Source of the DNA: Pectinatus haikarae
GTDB lineage: Bacteria > Bacillota > Negativicutes > Selenomonadales > Selenomonadaceae
Reading direction: 5' to 3' (one strand)
DNA length: 64,000 nucleotides
NCBI RefSeq assembly: GCF_030813505.1
Contig: NZ_JAUSUE010000001.1
Position 1 is the first letter of the stretch, and every line of letters begins with the position of its first letter. Shown piece by piece: positions 27,365-35,996 of the stretch. The translations under genes were made by a program, and so were the position numbers. The notes under the pieces are model-generated. The model had not been told where the DNA came from. It ran no database searches and saw only the letters and a program-made list of their open reading frames with translations.

Positions 27365-28144
27365 TTATTTTCTCAGAACAAACCGTACTATCAAGTAGCT
27401 TGAAAAATATAAAACGATCATCGGCAGCGCTATGGTGCACTGCGTAAAAATATCCGGAGTCGGAGAAATGACCGCGGCGATTACGAATGCCAGAAAAACA
27501 ACAAGCCGCCATTTTCGCACAAGAAATTTTGAAGTGACAAAACCTATCTTAGCCAGAATTACAATAACAAGCGGCAACTCAAAAACCGCACCAAAGGGGA
27601 GCACGAAGGAAATAACAAAATCGAAATATTTACCGACAGAAAAAAGGGGCATCAGACTGTCCGTGCCGAAGCCGATGAAAAATTTCACAGCAGCCGGCAG
27701 GACCAGAAAAAAGGAAAAAACCAGACCGCCGAAAAAAAGAAAAAAAGATGAAGGTACCACGATCAGCAGTACCTTACGCTCTCTTATTGTCAGTGCCGGC
27801 AGAACAAAACACCATATCTGATAGAGCACTATCGGCAGAACCAGCAGAAATCCGGAAAAAACAGCCACCTTTATATACGTGAAAAAAGCCTCCGTAGGCT
27901 GCATATAATAAAGCTTTCCGGCTGGAAGGACCAGATAATGCATAATATCCTCAATGAAATAATAACATATGCCGCTGCCTATGCATACAGCAATAAGGCT
28001 CCTGATGATCCGCTTGCGCAGCTCTTCAAGGTGCTCTATCAAAGACATATTGCCCGCCGGTTTTTCTTCATCTGCCTGTACGGGCAGAGACTGATCGACG
28101 GCAGATAATTCAGCAGGAGTTTTTTCTTGCATAATATCGCTCAC
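27365..28144 (-). CDS. tatC: Twin-arginine translocase subunit TatC
   Basis: 259 residues. After a short acidic N-terminal extension comes MSLIEHLEELRKRIIRSL, the conserved cytoplasmic start of TatC that binds the RR signal, then six hydrophobic helices with the conserved PTEAFFTYIKVA loop and an FGAVFELPLV segment. Its ATG overlaps the tatA stop by four bases (translational coupling). It is the core receptor for folded proteins with RR signals; one such protein is encoded at 39890. Confidence 0.95.
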   Translation of the reverse strand: MSDIMQEKTPAELSAVDQSLPVQADEEKPAGNMSLIEHLEELRKRIIRSLIAVCIGSGICYYFIEDIMHYLVLPAGKLYYMQPTEAFFTYIKVAVFSGFLLVLPIVLYQIWCFVLPALTIRERKVLLIVVPSSFFLFFGGLVFSFFLVLPAAVKFFIGFGTDSLMPLFSVGKYFDFVISFVLPFGAVFELPLVIVILAKIGFVTSKFLVRKWRLVVFLAFVIAAVISPTPDIFTQCTIALPMIVLYFSSYLIVRFVLRK

Positions 28145-28359
28145 TTTTTCTGCTCTTCTTTTACATCTATTATTTTCTGTTCTTCATTGCCGTTTATCTC
28201 TTTACCGCCCGCAGCCTTCTGATCTTCCTCTGACGCGTTTTTAAATTCCCGCAGACTTTTTCCTATAGCCTTACCAAGCTCCGGCAGCTTTCCGGGTCCA
28301 AAAAAAACGAGCCCGATAACAAGGATCAGCAGCAGTTCCGGTACACCTATATCAAACAT
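28141..28359 (-). CDS. tatA: Sec-independent translocase protein TatA (second copy)
   Basis: A 72-residue protein with one N-terminal membrane helix (IGVPELLLILVIGLVFFGP), the FGPGKLPELGKAIGKSL hinge and amphipathic helix, and a charged tail. It overlaps tatC by four bases, so it is the copy made together with TatC. The FGPGKLPE hinge is TatA-like; no TatB is present, as in most Gram-positive-type systems. Confidence 0.93.
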   Translation of the reverse strand: MFDIGVPELLLILVIGLVFFGPGKLPELGKAIGKSLREFKNASEEDQKAAGGKEINGNEEQKIIDVKEEQKK

Positions 28360-28445
28360 CTTTCTCCTCCTGTATTCATCAATATTTTACGATAAAAGAA
28401 CCGCCTCAGCAGCACACTTTGATTTTGCAGACAGCTTTCTATATC

Positions 28446-28478
28446 AAAAAGCGTCTTCAACCAGCAAAGACGCTTTTT
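28446..28478 (-). terminator. Terminator between the two tatA genes
   Basis: A perfect 12-bp stem (28446-28457 with 28467-28478) with T-tracts. It would partly uncouple the upstream tatA from tatA-tatC. Confidence 0.6.
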
Positions 28479-28480
28479 AG

Positions 28481-28741
28481 TTATTTATCCGCTATTTTTG
28501 TTTCCTCTGTTTTTACCTCAGCAGCCTGTACGTTTTGCGCGGCAGCTGCTGCCGGTTCAGCCTTAGCAGCAGGAGGAGTCTGCTGAACTGTGGTAGTATC
28601 GCTTATCCCCGCAGTAGCCTTCTTCAGCTCATTGATGCTTTTGCCGACCGCACGACCTACCTCCGGCAGTTTGCCGGGACCAAATAAAACCAAACCGATA
28701 ATCAAGATCACGATAAGTTCCGGAACACCAATACCAAACAT
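28481..28741 (-). CDS. tatA: Sec-independent translocase protein TatA (first copy)
   Basis: 86 residues from the ATG at 28741, eight bases after AAAGGAGC. Same layout as the other copy: helix (IGVPELIVILIIGLVLFGP), hinge FGPGKLPEVGRAVGKSI, then a longer Ala/Pro/Glu-rich tail. The terminator after it suggests it can be expressed in excess over tatC, as TatA is needed in larger amounts. The two copies clearly arose by duplication. Confidence 0.92.
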   Translation of the reverse strand: MFGIGVPELIVILIIGLVLFGPGKLPEVGRAVGKSINELKKATAGISDTTTVQQTPPAAKAEPAAAAAQNVQAAEVKTEETKIADK

Positions 28742-28911
28742 CTTCATCGCTCCTTTTGACAAATAATGATACGAACCATATTCCCCGACGAAAGACCCAG
28801 TCCGGTACCCATGCAGGAAACAGCACAGGCAGCCACATCAGTAAAATTATAAATATAATTTATAACTTATACAATAATTATAAATTCAGTTGTATTATAT
28901 CACAGTTAATT

Positions 28912-29883
28912 TTAAAAATCACGCTTACCGACAAAATCCGCCACATCAATAAAAGATTTCTTTATTGACGGCGGCAGCCCGTCCGGCAGCGCCTGTCTGG
29001 CCCTGTCAAGATAATCATAAACTTTTTCCCGCGCATAATCAAGCCCGCTGCTGTTTTTTGTTATTTCCACAGCTCTTTTCACCATTTCTGCATCAAGCTC
29101 TTTATCAGTTATTATACTGACCAATTCCTCACGGTCGGGACCGGTATGTACAGCCCTGATAACAGGCAGCGTTATGATTCCCTGCAAAATATCATTGCCC
29201 GCAGGCTTTCCTATTTTTTTATCACTTGAAGTAAGATCAAGGATATCGTCTGTGATCTGAAAAGCCATCCCCAGACACAGTCCGTATGTATGCAGTTTAT
29301 CCGTATCATCTTTGGACAGACCTGCAACCACTCCGCCGATTTCACAGCTCGCCGCTATAAAATCGGCTGTTTTCTTTGAAATAGCCTCATAATATTCCTC
29401 TTCCGAACGCAGTTTATAATGCTTTTCGTTCTGATGTATTTCTCCTTCACTGAGCCCGCAGATAACATCTGCCAGCCGCAGCAGCACACGTTTGTCATAA
29501 TCCTTATTGGCTATCAGACCAAAAGCTCTGGCAAAAAGAAAGTCACCGCTCAATATAGAAATATTATTTCCCCATTTTGCGTTGGCGGTAATTGCGCCCC
29601 GTCTTGTTGACGCATTGTCAAGAACATCGTCATGCACAAGAGAAGCCATATGAATAAGTTCAATAGTAATAGCCAGCGGAAGAACATAATTTATATCATA
29701 CTGGCTGCGGCTGTGCGCCGCCAAAAAATAAAGTGCGGGCCTAAGTCTTTTGCCCCCGGCTTTAACAAGGTGTCTGCCTATTTCGGTTATCAAAGCGGCA
29801 TCTGAATATACCTGGCAGGAAAGACCCTTTTCAAGAGCATTCAAATCGTTTTTTATCACATAAAGCATTTTGTTTATCAGCAA
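28912..29883 (-). CDS. Polyprenyl diphosphate synthase
   Basis: About 324 residues. The trans-isoprenyl synthase motifs are complete: GKRLRPAL, first Asp motif HDDVLDNASTRRG (about residue 85), second Asp motif DDILDLTSSD (about 215). It makes the long isoprenoid chain for quinones from FPP or GGPP and IPP; chain length cannot be told. GTG 29892, TTG 29883 and ATG 29868 are possible starts; TAGGTG is best spaced for the TTG. Upstream of tat and ubiD-ubiA on the same strand, so menaquinone side-chain synthesis is likely. Confidence 0.9.
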   Translation of the reverse strand: MLINKMLYVIKNDLNALEKGLSCQVYSDAALITEIGRHLVKAGGKRLRPALYFLAAHSRSQYDINYVLPLAITIELIHMASLVHDDVLDNASTRRGAITANAKWGNNISILSGDFLFARAFGLIANKDYDKRVLLRLADVICGLSEGEIHQNEKHYKLRSEEEYYEAISKKTADFIAASCEIGGVVAGLSKDDTDKLHTYGLCLGMAFQITDDILDLTSSDKKIGKPAGNDILQGIITLPVIRAVHTGPDREELVSIITDKELDAEMVKRAVEITKNSSGLDYAREKVYDYLDRARQALPDGLPPSIKKSFIDVADFVGKRDF

Positions 29884-29892
29884 ATAAATCAC

Positions 29893-30219
29893 CTACAAGT
29901 AAATTCATAACTAATTAAGTTTACTACAAAATACGCCCTTTAGTAAACCGCATATATGAAAAAAAGCTGTAAAAAATCCTATCTTCGTTTGCCAAGAGAG
30001 ATATTTTGCTTGTCAATAGAGATATTTCATGCTATTTTAGTACTTGTTTAAGAAAGCAATGATTAATGAACACGCTGATTTTTTTCTGCCGACATAAAAA
30101 TACTCACAGTTCTCATTTTACTTCGACGCAGGCAGATGCAAAAATTTTGCCGTGAATGATACAAAAGCAGTTGCTCTTTTGCAGAAGGAGTTTTCTGCAT
30201 ACGAAAAAGGCGGATTATT
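29893..30219. promoter_or_regulatory. Divergent region with a 21-bp-spaced direct repeat
   Basis: No gene is seen. Two imperfect copies of a 17-base unit (GYCAAkAGAGATATTTY) start at 29991 and 30012, exactly 21 bases (two helix turns) apart, so a protein could bind both on one DNA face. A hairpin GCAGAA/TTCTGC around 30182-30199 encloses an AAGGAG, but this lies 30 bases before the nadE ATG and is not its ribosome site. Confidence 0.35.
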
Positions 30220-32118
30220 ATGATGAAAATTTGTTCCTGTCAATTTGAAGTGGAGGCCGGACAACCGGCTAAAAATCTGGAAAAAATACTATCCTTTATA
30301 AAGGAAGCAAAAAAAAATAATGCCGATATAATAATTTTTCCGGAAATGGCAGTTCCCGGCTATTTTATAGGAGATACATGGGATTCCTCTTCTTTTTTGC
30401 GTGACTGCGAATATTGCGGTCAAAAAATTATTGCTGCTGCTGACGGAATTGCCATCATCTTCGGCAATGTAGCCGTGGACTGGCATAAAAGGAACCGTGA
30501 CGGCCGCCAGCGCAAATACAATGCCCTCTTCGTCGCGCAGAACAAACAGCTTTTATCTGCGGAAAATTCCGTTTATCCTTTTGCGATAAAAACCCTCCAC
30601 CCCAATTACAGAGAATTCGACGATTCCCGCTATTTTTACAGCACGGCTATGCTGGCAACAGAACTGAAAAAAGATGTGCGTGAACTCATCAAACCATTCA
30701 CCTTGTTTATAAAAGGAAAGCCTCTTGTCATCGGCTGTATTTTATGCGAAGACGGATGGAACGACGATTATCCCATCTCACCGATAGATATACTTTGTGC
30801 CGATAAAAAAACCGACATTATTTTCAATATATCGGCGTCACCCTACACTTTAGGCAAAAATCATAAACGTCACCGCGTATTTTCCCGTCACGCTCAAATG
30901 AACAATGTACCTCTCGTCTACGTCAACAAGGTGGGCATTCAAAATAACGGCAAAACAATATATACTTTCGACGGATCAAGCACAGTTTATGCCGCTGACG
31001 GCTCTATAGCCGATTACGCCATGCCCTACCAGGAAACAGCCCGTTACATTGAATTTCCGTTAAAGAAAGAGGTCGCCCAGAATCTCGCCAGTGATATAGA
31101 AAAAGATGATATTGCCTGCATATATAAAGCTCTGACTTATGGCATCGGCAAATTTCTGCAGAAAATACATATGAAAAAAGTTGTTATCGGCATTTCCGGC
31201 GGCATTGATTCAGCTGTCGCAGCAGCTCTGTACAGCAGGATCATCAGCCCTGAAAACATCCTGCTCGTCAATATGCCCAGTGTCTATAATTCCTCCACCA
31301 CCAAAGATCTCGCCCGCGAACTTGCAGAAAATCTTGGCTGCGCCTATGCCGTCGTACCTATTCAGGAATCAGTCGATTATACGATCAGACAATTCACCGA
31401 AACAAAAATACATCATGCTTCATCTGATATACCGGAGCAGCTAAAAATCACTTCCTTCACTGCCGAAAATATTCAGGCGCGCGACCGTTCAGCCAGGGTG
31501 CTCGCAGGTCTTGCCGCGGCCATAGGCGCAGGCTTCACCTGCAATGCCAACAAGGCTGAGACTTCCGTTGGCTATTCTACATTATACGGTGACCAGTCCG
31601 GCTTTCTGGCGGCTCTGGCCGATTTATGGAAATACCAGATTTACGGACTGGCACTTTATCTCAACAAGGAAATTTACAAAAAGGACGTCATACCCCAGGC
31701 CGTAATCGATATTGTTCCCAGCGCCGAGCTATCAGCCGATCAAAACGTCGACGAAGGCAGGGGAGACCCCATCAAATATCCTTATCATGATTATCTGTTC
31801 CGTTCATTTGTTGAACGCTGGGATAAAGCGACCCCCGAAGATATCCTCTTATGGTATGAAAATGGTTCACTGGAAGAAAAGCTGGGCTGCAGACCCGGAC
31901 TGGTAAAAGAATATTTTACCGATCCGACTGATTTTATCAATGACCTGGAGCACTGGTGGAATTTATTTTCCGGCATGGCCGTCGCAAAGAGGATTCAGGC
32001 TCCCCCCATACTGGCAGTCAGCCGCAGAGCATATGGCTTTGACCAGCGGGAAGCCCAAAATACGCCTTATTATACCAGACGTTACAGAGAAGTCAGACAA
32101 CATTTTATCGGCAAATAA
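30220..32118 (+). CDS. nadE: Glutamine-dependent NAD(+) synthetase
   Basis: A 632-residue fusion. The N-terminal nitrilase-type glutaminase (about 1-270) shows the catalytic triad region: Glu in FPEMAVPGY (about residue 41), the conserved Lys region, and Cys in CILCEDGW (about 175). The C-terminal synthetase (about 300-630) has the ATP P-loop VIGISGGIDSAVA (about 326) and the NKAETSVGYSTLYGD segment. It amidates deamido-NAD using glutamine-derived ammonia. Two ATGs in tandem (30220, 30223) follow AAAGGCGG. It is a lone gene; the direct repeat upstream may regulate it. Confidence 0.96.
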   Translation: MMKICSCQFEVEAGQPAKNLEKILSFIKEAKKNNADIIIFPEMAVPGYFIGDTWDSSSFLRDCEYCGQKIIAAADGIAIIFGNVAVDWHKRNRDGRQRKYNALFVAQNKQLLSAENSVYPFAIKTLHPNYREFDDSRYFYSTAMLATELKKDVRELIKPFTLFIKGKPLVIGCILCEDGWNDDYPISPIDILCADKKTDIIFNISASPYTLGKNHKRHRVFSRHAQMNNVPLVYVNKVGIQNNGKTIYTFDGSSTVYAADGSIADYAMPYQETARYIEFPLKKEVAQNLASDIEKDDIACIYKALTYGIGKFLQKIHMKKVVIGISGGIDSAVAAALYSRIISPENILLVNMPSVYNSSTTKDLARELAENLGCAYAVVPIQESVDYTIRQFTETKIHHASSDIPEQLKITSFTAENIQARDRSARVLAGLAAAIGAGFTCNANKAETSVGYSTLYGDQSGFLAALADLWKYQIYGLALYLNKEIYKKDVIPQAVIDIVPSAELSADQNVDEGRGDPIKYPYHDYLFRSFVERWDKATPEDILLWYENGSLEEKLGCRPGLVKEYFTDPTDFINDLEHWWNLFSGMAVAKRIQAPPILAVSRRAYGFDQREAQNTPYYTRRYREVRQHFIGK

Positions 32119-32185
32119 TTTTGGCATTGGAACATGTTTTCTGGTATACTATATAGTTAAGAAAATAAGTTTGCAAGGATGAATT

Positions 32186-32770
32186 ATGAGAATAATAACC
32201 GGCAGCGCGCGCGGTGCCCGACTCAGAACTCCTCAGGGAAACAGCACACGGCCTACAGCAGACAGGATTAAGGAATCTTTATTCAACATCCTGGGCGCGA
32301 AAATACAGGGCGCTGTTGTTTTGGATGCTTTTGCGGGCAGCGGTGCCCTGGGACTTGAATCGCTCAGCCGAGGCGCTGAAAGTGCGGTTTTCATTGATAA
32401 AAATACGGATAGTATAAATGTTATCCGGGCAAATGCCCTGCACACTCATCTTGAAAACAAAGCGGATATACGCCGCGGTGATGCTTTCACATTGCTCAAA
32501 AGCCTTGGCAGGGAAGCGATCCTTTTTGATGTGATTTTTTGCGATCCTCCTTATCATCTGGGTCTTTGCCAAAAGCTTCTGAACGCAGTTGACAGCTCTA
32601 TATTGAAAAACGGCGGCCTTTTTATTGCCGAAACCGGTGCCGATGAAACACCGGACACAGATCATACTGATTTTGTGCTGCTGCGCAGCCGTGCATACGG
32701 TGCGACAACAAAAATAAATATTTACCAATATATGACGGCAGAGGCTATGCCGGAGGGGGAGATATTTTGA
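32186..32770 (+). CDS. rsmD: 16S rRNA (guanine(966)-N(2))-methyltransferase
   Basis: A 194-residue SAM-dependent Rossmann methyltransferase. RIITGSARGARL at the N-terminus, the RPTADRIKESLFNIL segment, the SAM site VLDAFAGSGALGLESLSRGA and the catalytic FCDPPYHLG (N/DPPY type) identify RsmD. It overlaps coaD by four bases, the common rsmD-coaD pair of Firmicutes. Confidence 0.95.
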   Translation: MRIITGSARGARLRTPQGNSTRPTADRIKESLFNILGAKIQGAVVLDAFAGSGALGLESLSRGAESAVFIDKNTDSINVIRANALHTHLENKADIRRGDAFTLLKSLGREAILFDVIFCDPPYHLGLCQKLLNAVDSSILKNGGLFIAETGADETPDTDHTDFVLLRSRAYGATTKINIYQYMTAEAMPEGEIF

Positions 32771-33243
32771 CAATCGCTTTATGTCCCGGCAGCTTCGATC
32801 CTGTGACTAACGGACATATAAACATTTTTGAACGTGCGTCCGGAATCTTTGATCAGGTCATTGTCGCCGTATTCAACAATATTAAAAAACAATCTTTTTT
32901 ATCCATACAGGAACGTTTGGAACTTTTGCGCGTTTCGACCGCTCATATAGAAAATATAACTATTGACGCTTTTGACGGTCTTTTAGCCGACTATGCCACC
33001 GCTAAAAATGCCGGTATTGTGGTCCGGGGGCTGCGCGACCAAAACGACTTTTTTTATGAAACGTCACAAATGCTGATGCTCAAGCGAATGGCTCCGCAAG
33101 TTGAATCTGTTTATCTGATGAGCGAACATCGGTACTCATATGTGAGCTCCTCAGCTATACGTGAGCTTGTAGCTTTTCACGGTGATATCCGGGGACTTGT
33201 TCCTGACTGCGTGGCCGATGCTGTAAAAGCAAAATTTATTTAA
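32767..33243 (+). CDS. coaD: Phosphopantetheine adenylyltransferase
   Basis: A 158-residue enzyme for the penultimate step of coenzyme A synthesis. The nucleotidyltransferase T/HxGH motif is seen in CPGSFDPVTNGHINIFERA, then GLLADYATAKNA, VVRGLRDQNDFFYE and the YVSSSAIRELVAF end motif. It starts at a TTG inside the rsmD stop (TTGA overlap), with a GGAGGGGGAG ribosome site. Confidence 0.96.
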   Translation: MTIALCPGSFDPVTNGHINIFERASGIFDQVIVAVFNNIKKQSFLSIQERLELLRVSTAHIENITIDAFDGLLADYATAKNAGIVVRGLRDQNDFFYETSQMLMLKRMAPQVESVYLMSEHRYSYVSSSAIRELVAFHGDIRGLVPDCVADAVKAKFI

Positions 33244-33264
33244 TCAGCATCCCCTTGATTTATA

Positions 33265-33391
33265 AATGGAGACTTAATTCAGACGGTGTCTTGACGCCGC
33301 TTGAACAGTAGTCAAAATTATCCAGGGACTCAGCCGCTCTTTACTCACTGCTTGAAGAAGCGGGAGTATTAGCGCGGGTTAGTCATCGGAT
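33265..33391 (+). ncRNA. Structured leader RNA element, copy 1
   Basis: A 127-base element between coaD and the coiled-coil gene, ending 30 bases before its ATG. It matches copy 2 (47327-47453) at 113 of 127 positions without any gap. Visible helices: GACT/TTAGTC ends (near 33271 and 33379), a hairpin from ATTCAGACGG to the CCGCTTGAA part (about 33277-33305), and CCGC (about 33334) with GCGG near 33374, enclosing GCTT/AAGC. Changes between copies keep pairing, including a G-C to A-T double change. TATAAA directly before it could be a -10. I do not recognise it as a known riboswitch. Confidence 0.65.
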
Positions 33392-33420
33392 AAAACTATT
33401 AGTGGAGGTACGATTTTTAA

Positions 33421-33915
33421 ATGGCTATTAATGAACTACTTGACGAATTGGAAAACTTGGTAGTCGATGCCCGCCGTCTTGTTTTCACCAACAAGTGCAT
33501 TATTGAAGAAGACGACCTGATGCGTCTTATCGACGGACTGCGCAAGGAATTACCGCAGACTATAAAAAGTGCGGAAGATGTTATAAATACAAAACAGACT
33601 ATTCTTGATGACGCAAGAAGTGAGGCAGCAAGGCTTGTTGAACAGGCAAAGGAATATGGCACAAAGATGACTGCCGAAAGTGAAATTGTCGGTCAGGCAC
33701 GTATGCAGGCCAAGGAAATAATGGATAAAACTCTTGACCACTCCAATGATTTGAAAAACGATTCCATAAATTATGCCAATCAGGTATTTGATCATCTCAT
33801 TGGCAGTCTTGATGATATTTTGCAGGTAGTGCATCAGGCTAAGGGCGGTCTTAATGAAGGAACCCCTGCCGCTGCCCCGTCTTCTGCAACAGCGGCAAAG
33901 CAGGACAAAAAATGA
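33421..33915 (+). CDS. Coiled-coil protein, ATP-synthase-b/DivIVA-like architecture
   Basis: A 164-residue, highly charged helical protein with no membrane segment. Residues about 1-40 start MAINELLDELENLVVDARRL; a long helix follows (DARSEAARLVEQAKEYGTKMT), with the register of F0-b or DivIVA-type coiled coils, and a low-complexity Ala/Pro tail. Similar proteins near coaD in Firmicutes are usually called ATPase-like or hypothetical. GTGGAGG precedes the ATG. It is preceded by structured element copy 1, shared only with the amidase gene, which hints at a joint role at the cell envelope or division; the function is unknown. Confidence 0.7.
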   Translation: MAINELLDELENLVVDARRLVFTNKCIIEEDDLMRLIDGLRKELPQTIKSAEDVINTKQTILDDARSEAARLVEQAKEYGTKMTAESEIVGQARMQAKEIMDKTLDHSNDLKNDSINYANQVFDHLIGSLDDILQVVHQAKGGLNEGTPAAAPSSATAAKQDKK

Positions 33916-33992
33916 CATTCGCTATTACATTTTTCTGCTGCGATACTCTGCTGGCATGACTTTTAGCTCAGACAATAAATATATGTTTATAA

Positions 33993-34050
33993 TATACCAT
34001 AGTTTCCGATTTTATTTTTTTAGTCGGCTGCTATGGTATACTTTTCTGCC
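33993..34050 (+). terminator. Two-tier hairpin terminator
   Basis: The outer 10-bp stem TATACCATAG/CTATGGTATA (33993-34002 with 34031-34040) encloses a CCGAT/GTCGG stem, followed by CTTTTC. It ends the coiled-coil gene. Confidence 0.65.
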
Positions 34051-34142
34051 GCGATAATAGTTTTGTATATGCCGGCAGCCAGAATGCGGCTACTCGATTT
34101 ATTTAGACAGATATATTTGAGAGATAGGAAGAGAATATAAAA

Positions 34143-35996
34143 ATGATTAAACTTTCACCGGCTGTTTTACAGGCCGTCAATAAACCAGCCCGTTATACAG
34201 GCGGCGAAGTAAATGCCGTTCACAAAGACCGCAGTAAAATTGCCTGCAGTTTTGCCCTGTCCATGCCTGATGTTTATGAAGTGGGTATGTCCAACCTCGG
34301 TCTTAAAATTCTTTATGAAATATTGAATAAGCGTGATGATATCGCTGCGGAAAGAGTATATACCCCCTGGCCTGATATGGAAGCAAAGATGAGAGAAAAC
34401 AACATTCCTCTTTATGCGCTCGAATCCTTTACCGAACTGGCAAAGTTTGATTTTATCGGTTTTTCGCTTCAATACGAACTCATTTACACCAATATACTTA
34501 ATATGCTTGATCTGGCGGGTATACCGCTGTTATCTGAAGAACGCACGAACGACATGCCTTTTATCATCGGCGGCGGTCCTTGTGTATATAACGTAGAACC
34601 GATCGCCGATTTTTTTGATTTTTTTATTATCGGCGAGGGTGAAGAAATAATCATTGAGGTAGCTGACGCTTATATAAAATGGTGCTCGCAGACAACGACA
34701 CATGACAGAAAAGAATTTTTACAATGTGCCGCCGCTATCAACGGTATATATGTGCCGTCATTTTACCGCGAAGAATATGATGAGAACGGACTTTTCAAAG
34801 ATCTGACGCCCATTTATGATAATATCCCCGCAACGATAAATAAACGTGTAGTCAAGGATATGGATACTATTCCCTCAATAGAAAAACCGATAGTGCCTTA
34901 TATAAATATCGTACATGACAGACTTATGCTGGAACTGTTTCGCGGCTGCAGCCGCGGCTGCCGTTTCTGCCAGGCCGGCATTGCCTACCGCCCCGTACGC
35001 GAACGCAGGAAAGAAACCTTACGCCTCTTGGCAAAAAAGATGATCGACAGCACCGGTTATGATGAAATGTCTCTTACCTCTTTGAGTTCTGCCGACTACT
35101 CATGTCTTCCTGCGCTTATAGACGAACTGGGGACAGACCATACCGATGAAAAAATGAGTTTTTCCCTTCCTTCACTGCGTATAGACAGCTTTTCCATTGA
35201 TATTGCCCGCAAGCTTCAGACTGCACGAAAGAGCGGTCTTACCTTCGCCCCTGAAGCCGGCACGCAGCGGCTGCGCGATGTCATAAATAAAGGAGTAACC
35301 GAAGCAGATCTGCTGAAAGCTTGTTCCGCCGCTTTCAGTCATGGCTGGAAAACCGTGAAACTCTATTTTATGATCGGACTGCCCACAGAAACGGATGAAG
35401 ACATAAAGGGTATTGCTTCACTTGCTGAAAAAGTGGTCGCACTTTATAAGGAGATAAAAGGCAGACGTGATATCAAAGTAACCGTCAGTGTATCCTGTTT
35501 TGTTCCTAAACCGTTCACTCCGTTCCAATGGTTTGGTCAAAACTCAAAGGCAGAGTTTGAACGCAAGCAGCAGCTGCTTAAGACACATATCAAGGACCGT
35601 GCCATCCAATTCAACTATCACGATTCTTCAACCAGCATTTTGGAAGGCATTATTTCCCGCGGCGACAGACGTCTGTCAAAAGTTATTTACAGAGCCTATA
35701 AAAAGGGCGCCAAATTTGACGGCTGGAGCGAAATGTTCAACTTTTCCATATGGCAGGAAGCATTTGCCGATGAGGGTATAGATACTGCTGTTTACAATCT
35801 GCGCACCCGCGATTTCAATGAAAAACTGCCATGGGAACATACCACCCCCGGCGTAAGCAAACAATTTCTTTTAAATGAATGGAAAAAAGCACTGAGTCAG
35901 GAACTTACCTCTGACTGCCGCCGCTCTTCCTGTACAGGCTGCGGTATCTGCCAGGCACTCGATGCCGGAGTAATAGATTGGGAGGAAGGCAAATGA
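34143..35996 (+). CDS. B12-binding-type radical SAM protein (TIGR03960 family)
   Basis: 617 residues. An N-terminal cobalamin-binding-like Rossmann region (about 20-190, with MSNLGLKILYEIL and IIGGGPCVYN) precedes a radical SAM domain with the iron-sulphur motif CSRGCRFC (about residue 264) and QAGIAYRPVRERR. The C-terminus has a second Cys cluster (CRRSSCTGCGICQ). Its stop overlaps the next gene by four bases; the two-gene order is conserved in Firmicutes, usually next to RNase G and ribosomal protein genes, which are absent here. The role is unknown; an RNA modification role has been suggested. Confidence 0.92.
   Translation: MIKLSPAVLQAVNKPARYTGGEVNAVHKDRSKIACSFALSMPDVYEVGMSNLGLKILYEILNKRDDIAAERVYTPWPDMEAKMRENNIPLYALESFTELAKFDFIGFSLQYELIYTNILNMLDLAGIPLLSEERTNDMPFIIGGGPCVYNVEPIADFFDFFIIGEGEEIIIEVADAYIKWCSQTTTHDRKEFLQCAAAINGIYVPSFYREEYDENGLFKDLTPIYDNIPATINKRVVKDMDTIPSIEKPIVPYINIVHDRLMLELFRGCSRGCRFCQAGIAYRPVRERRKETLRLLAKKMIDSTGYDEMSLTSLSSADYSCLPALIDELGTDHTDEKMSFSLPSLRIDSFSIDIARKLQTARKSGLTFAPEAGTQRLRDVINKGVTEADLLKACSAAFSHGWKTVKLYFMIGLPTETDEDIKGIASLAEKVVALYKEIKGRRDIKVTVSVSCFVPKPFTPFQWFGQNSKAEFERKQQLLKTHIKDRAIQFNYHDSSTSILEGIISRGDRRLSKVIYRAYKKGAKFDGWSEMFNFSIWQEAFADEGIDTAVYNLRTRDFNEKLPWEHTTPGVSKQFLLNEWKKALSQELTSDCRRSSCTGCGICQALDAGVIDWEEGK

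Noticed and set aside
33265..33391. c-di-AMP (ydaO), c-di-GMP or ANTAR-target assignment of the 127-nt element
   Set aside because: Control of an amidase would fit ydaO, but its conserved blocks are not present; GEMM cores and A1/G4 hexaloops are also missing.
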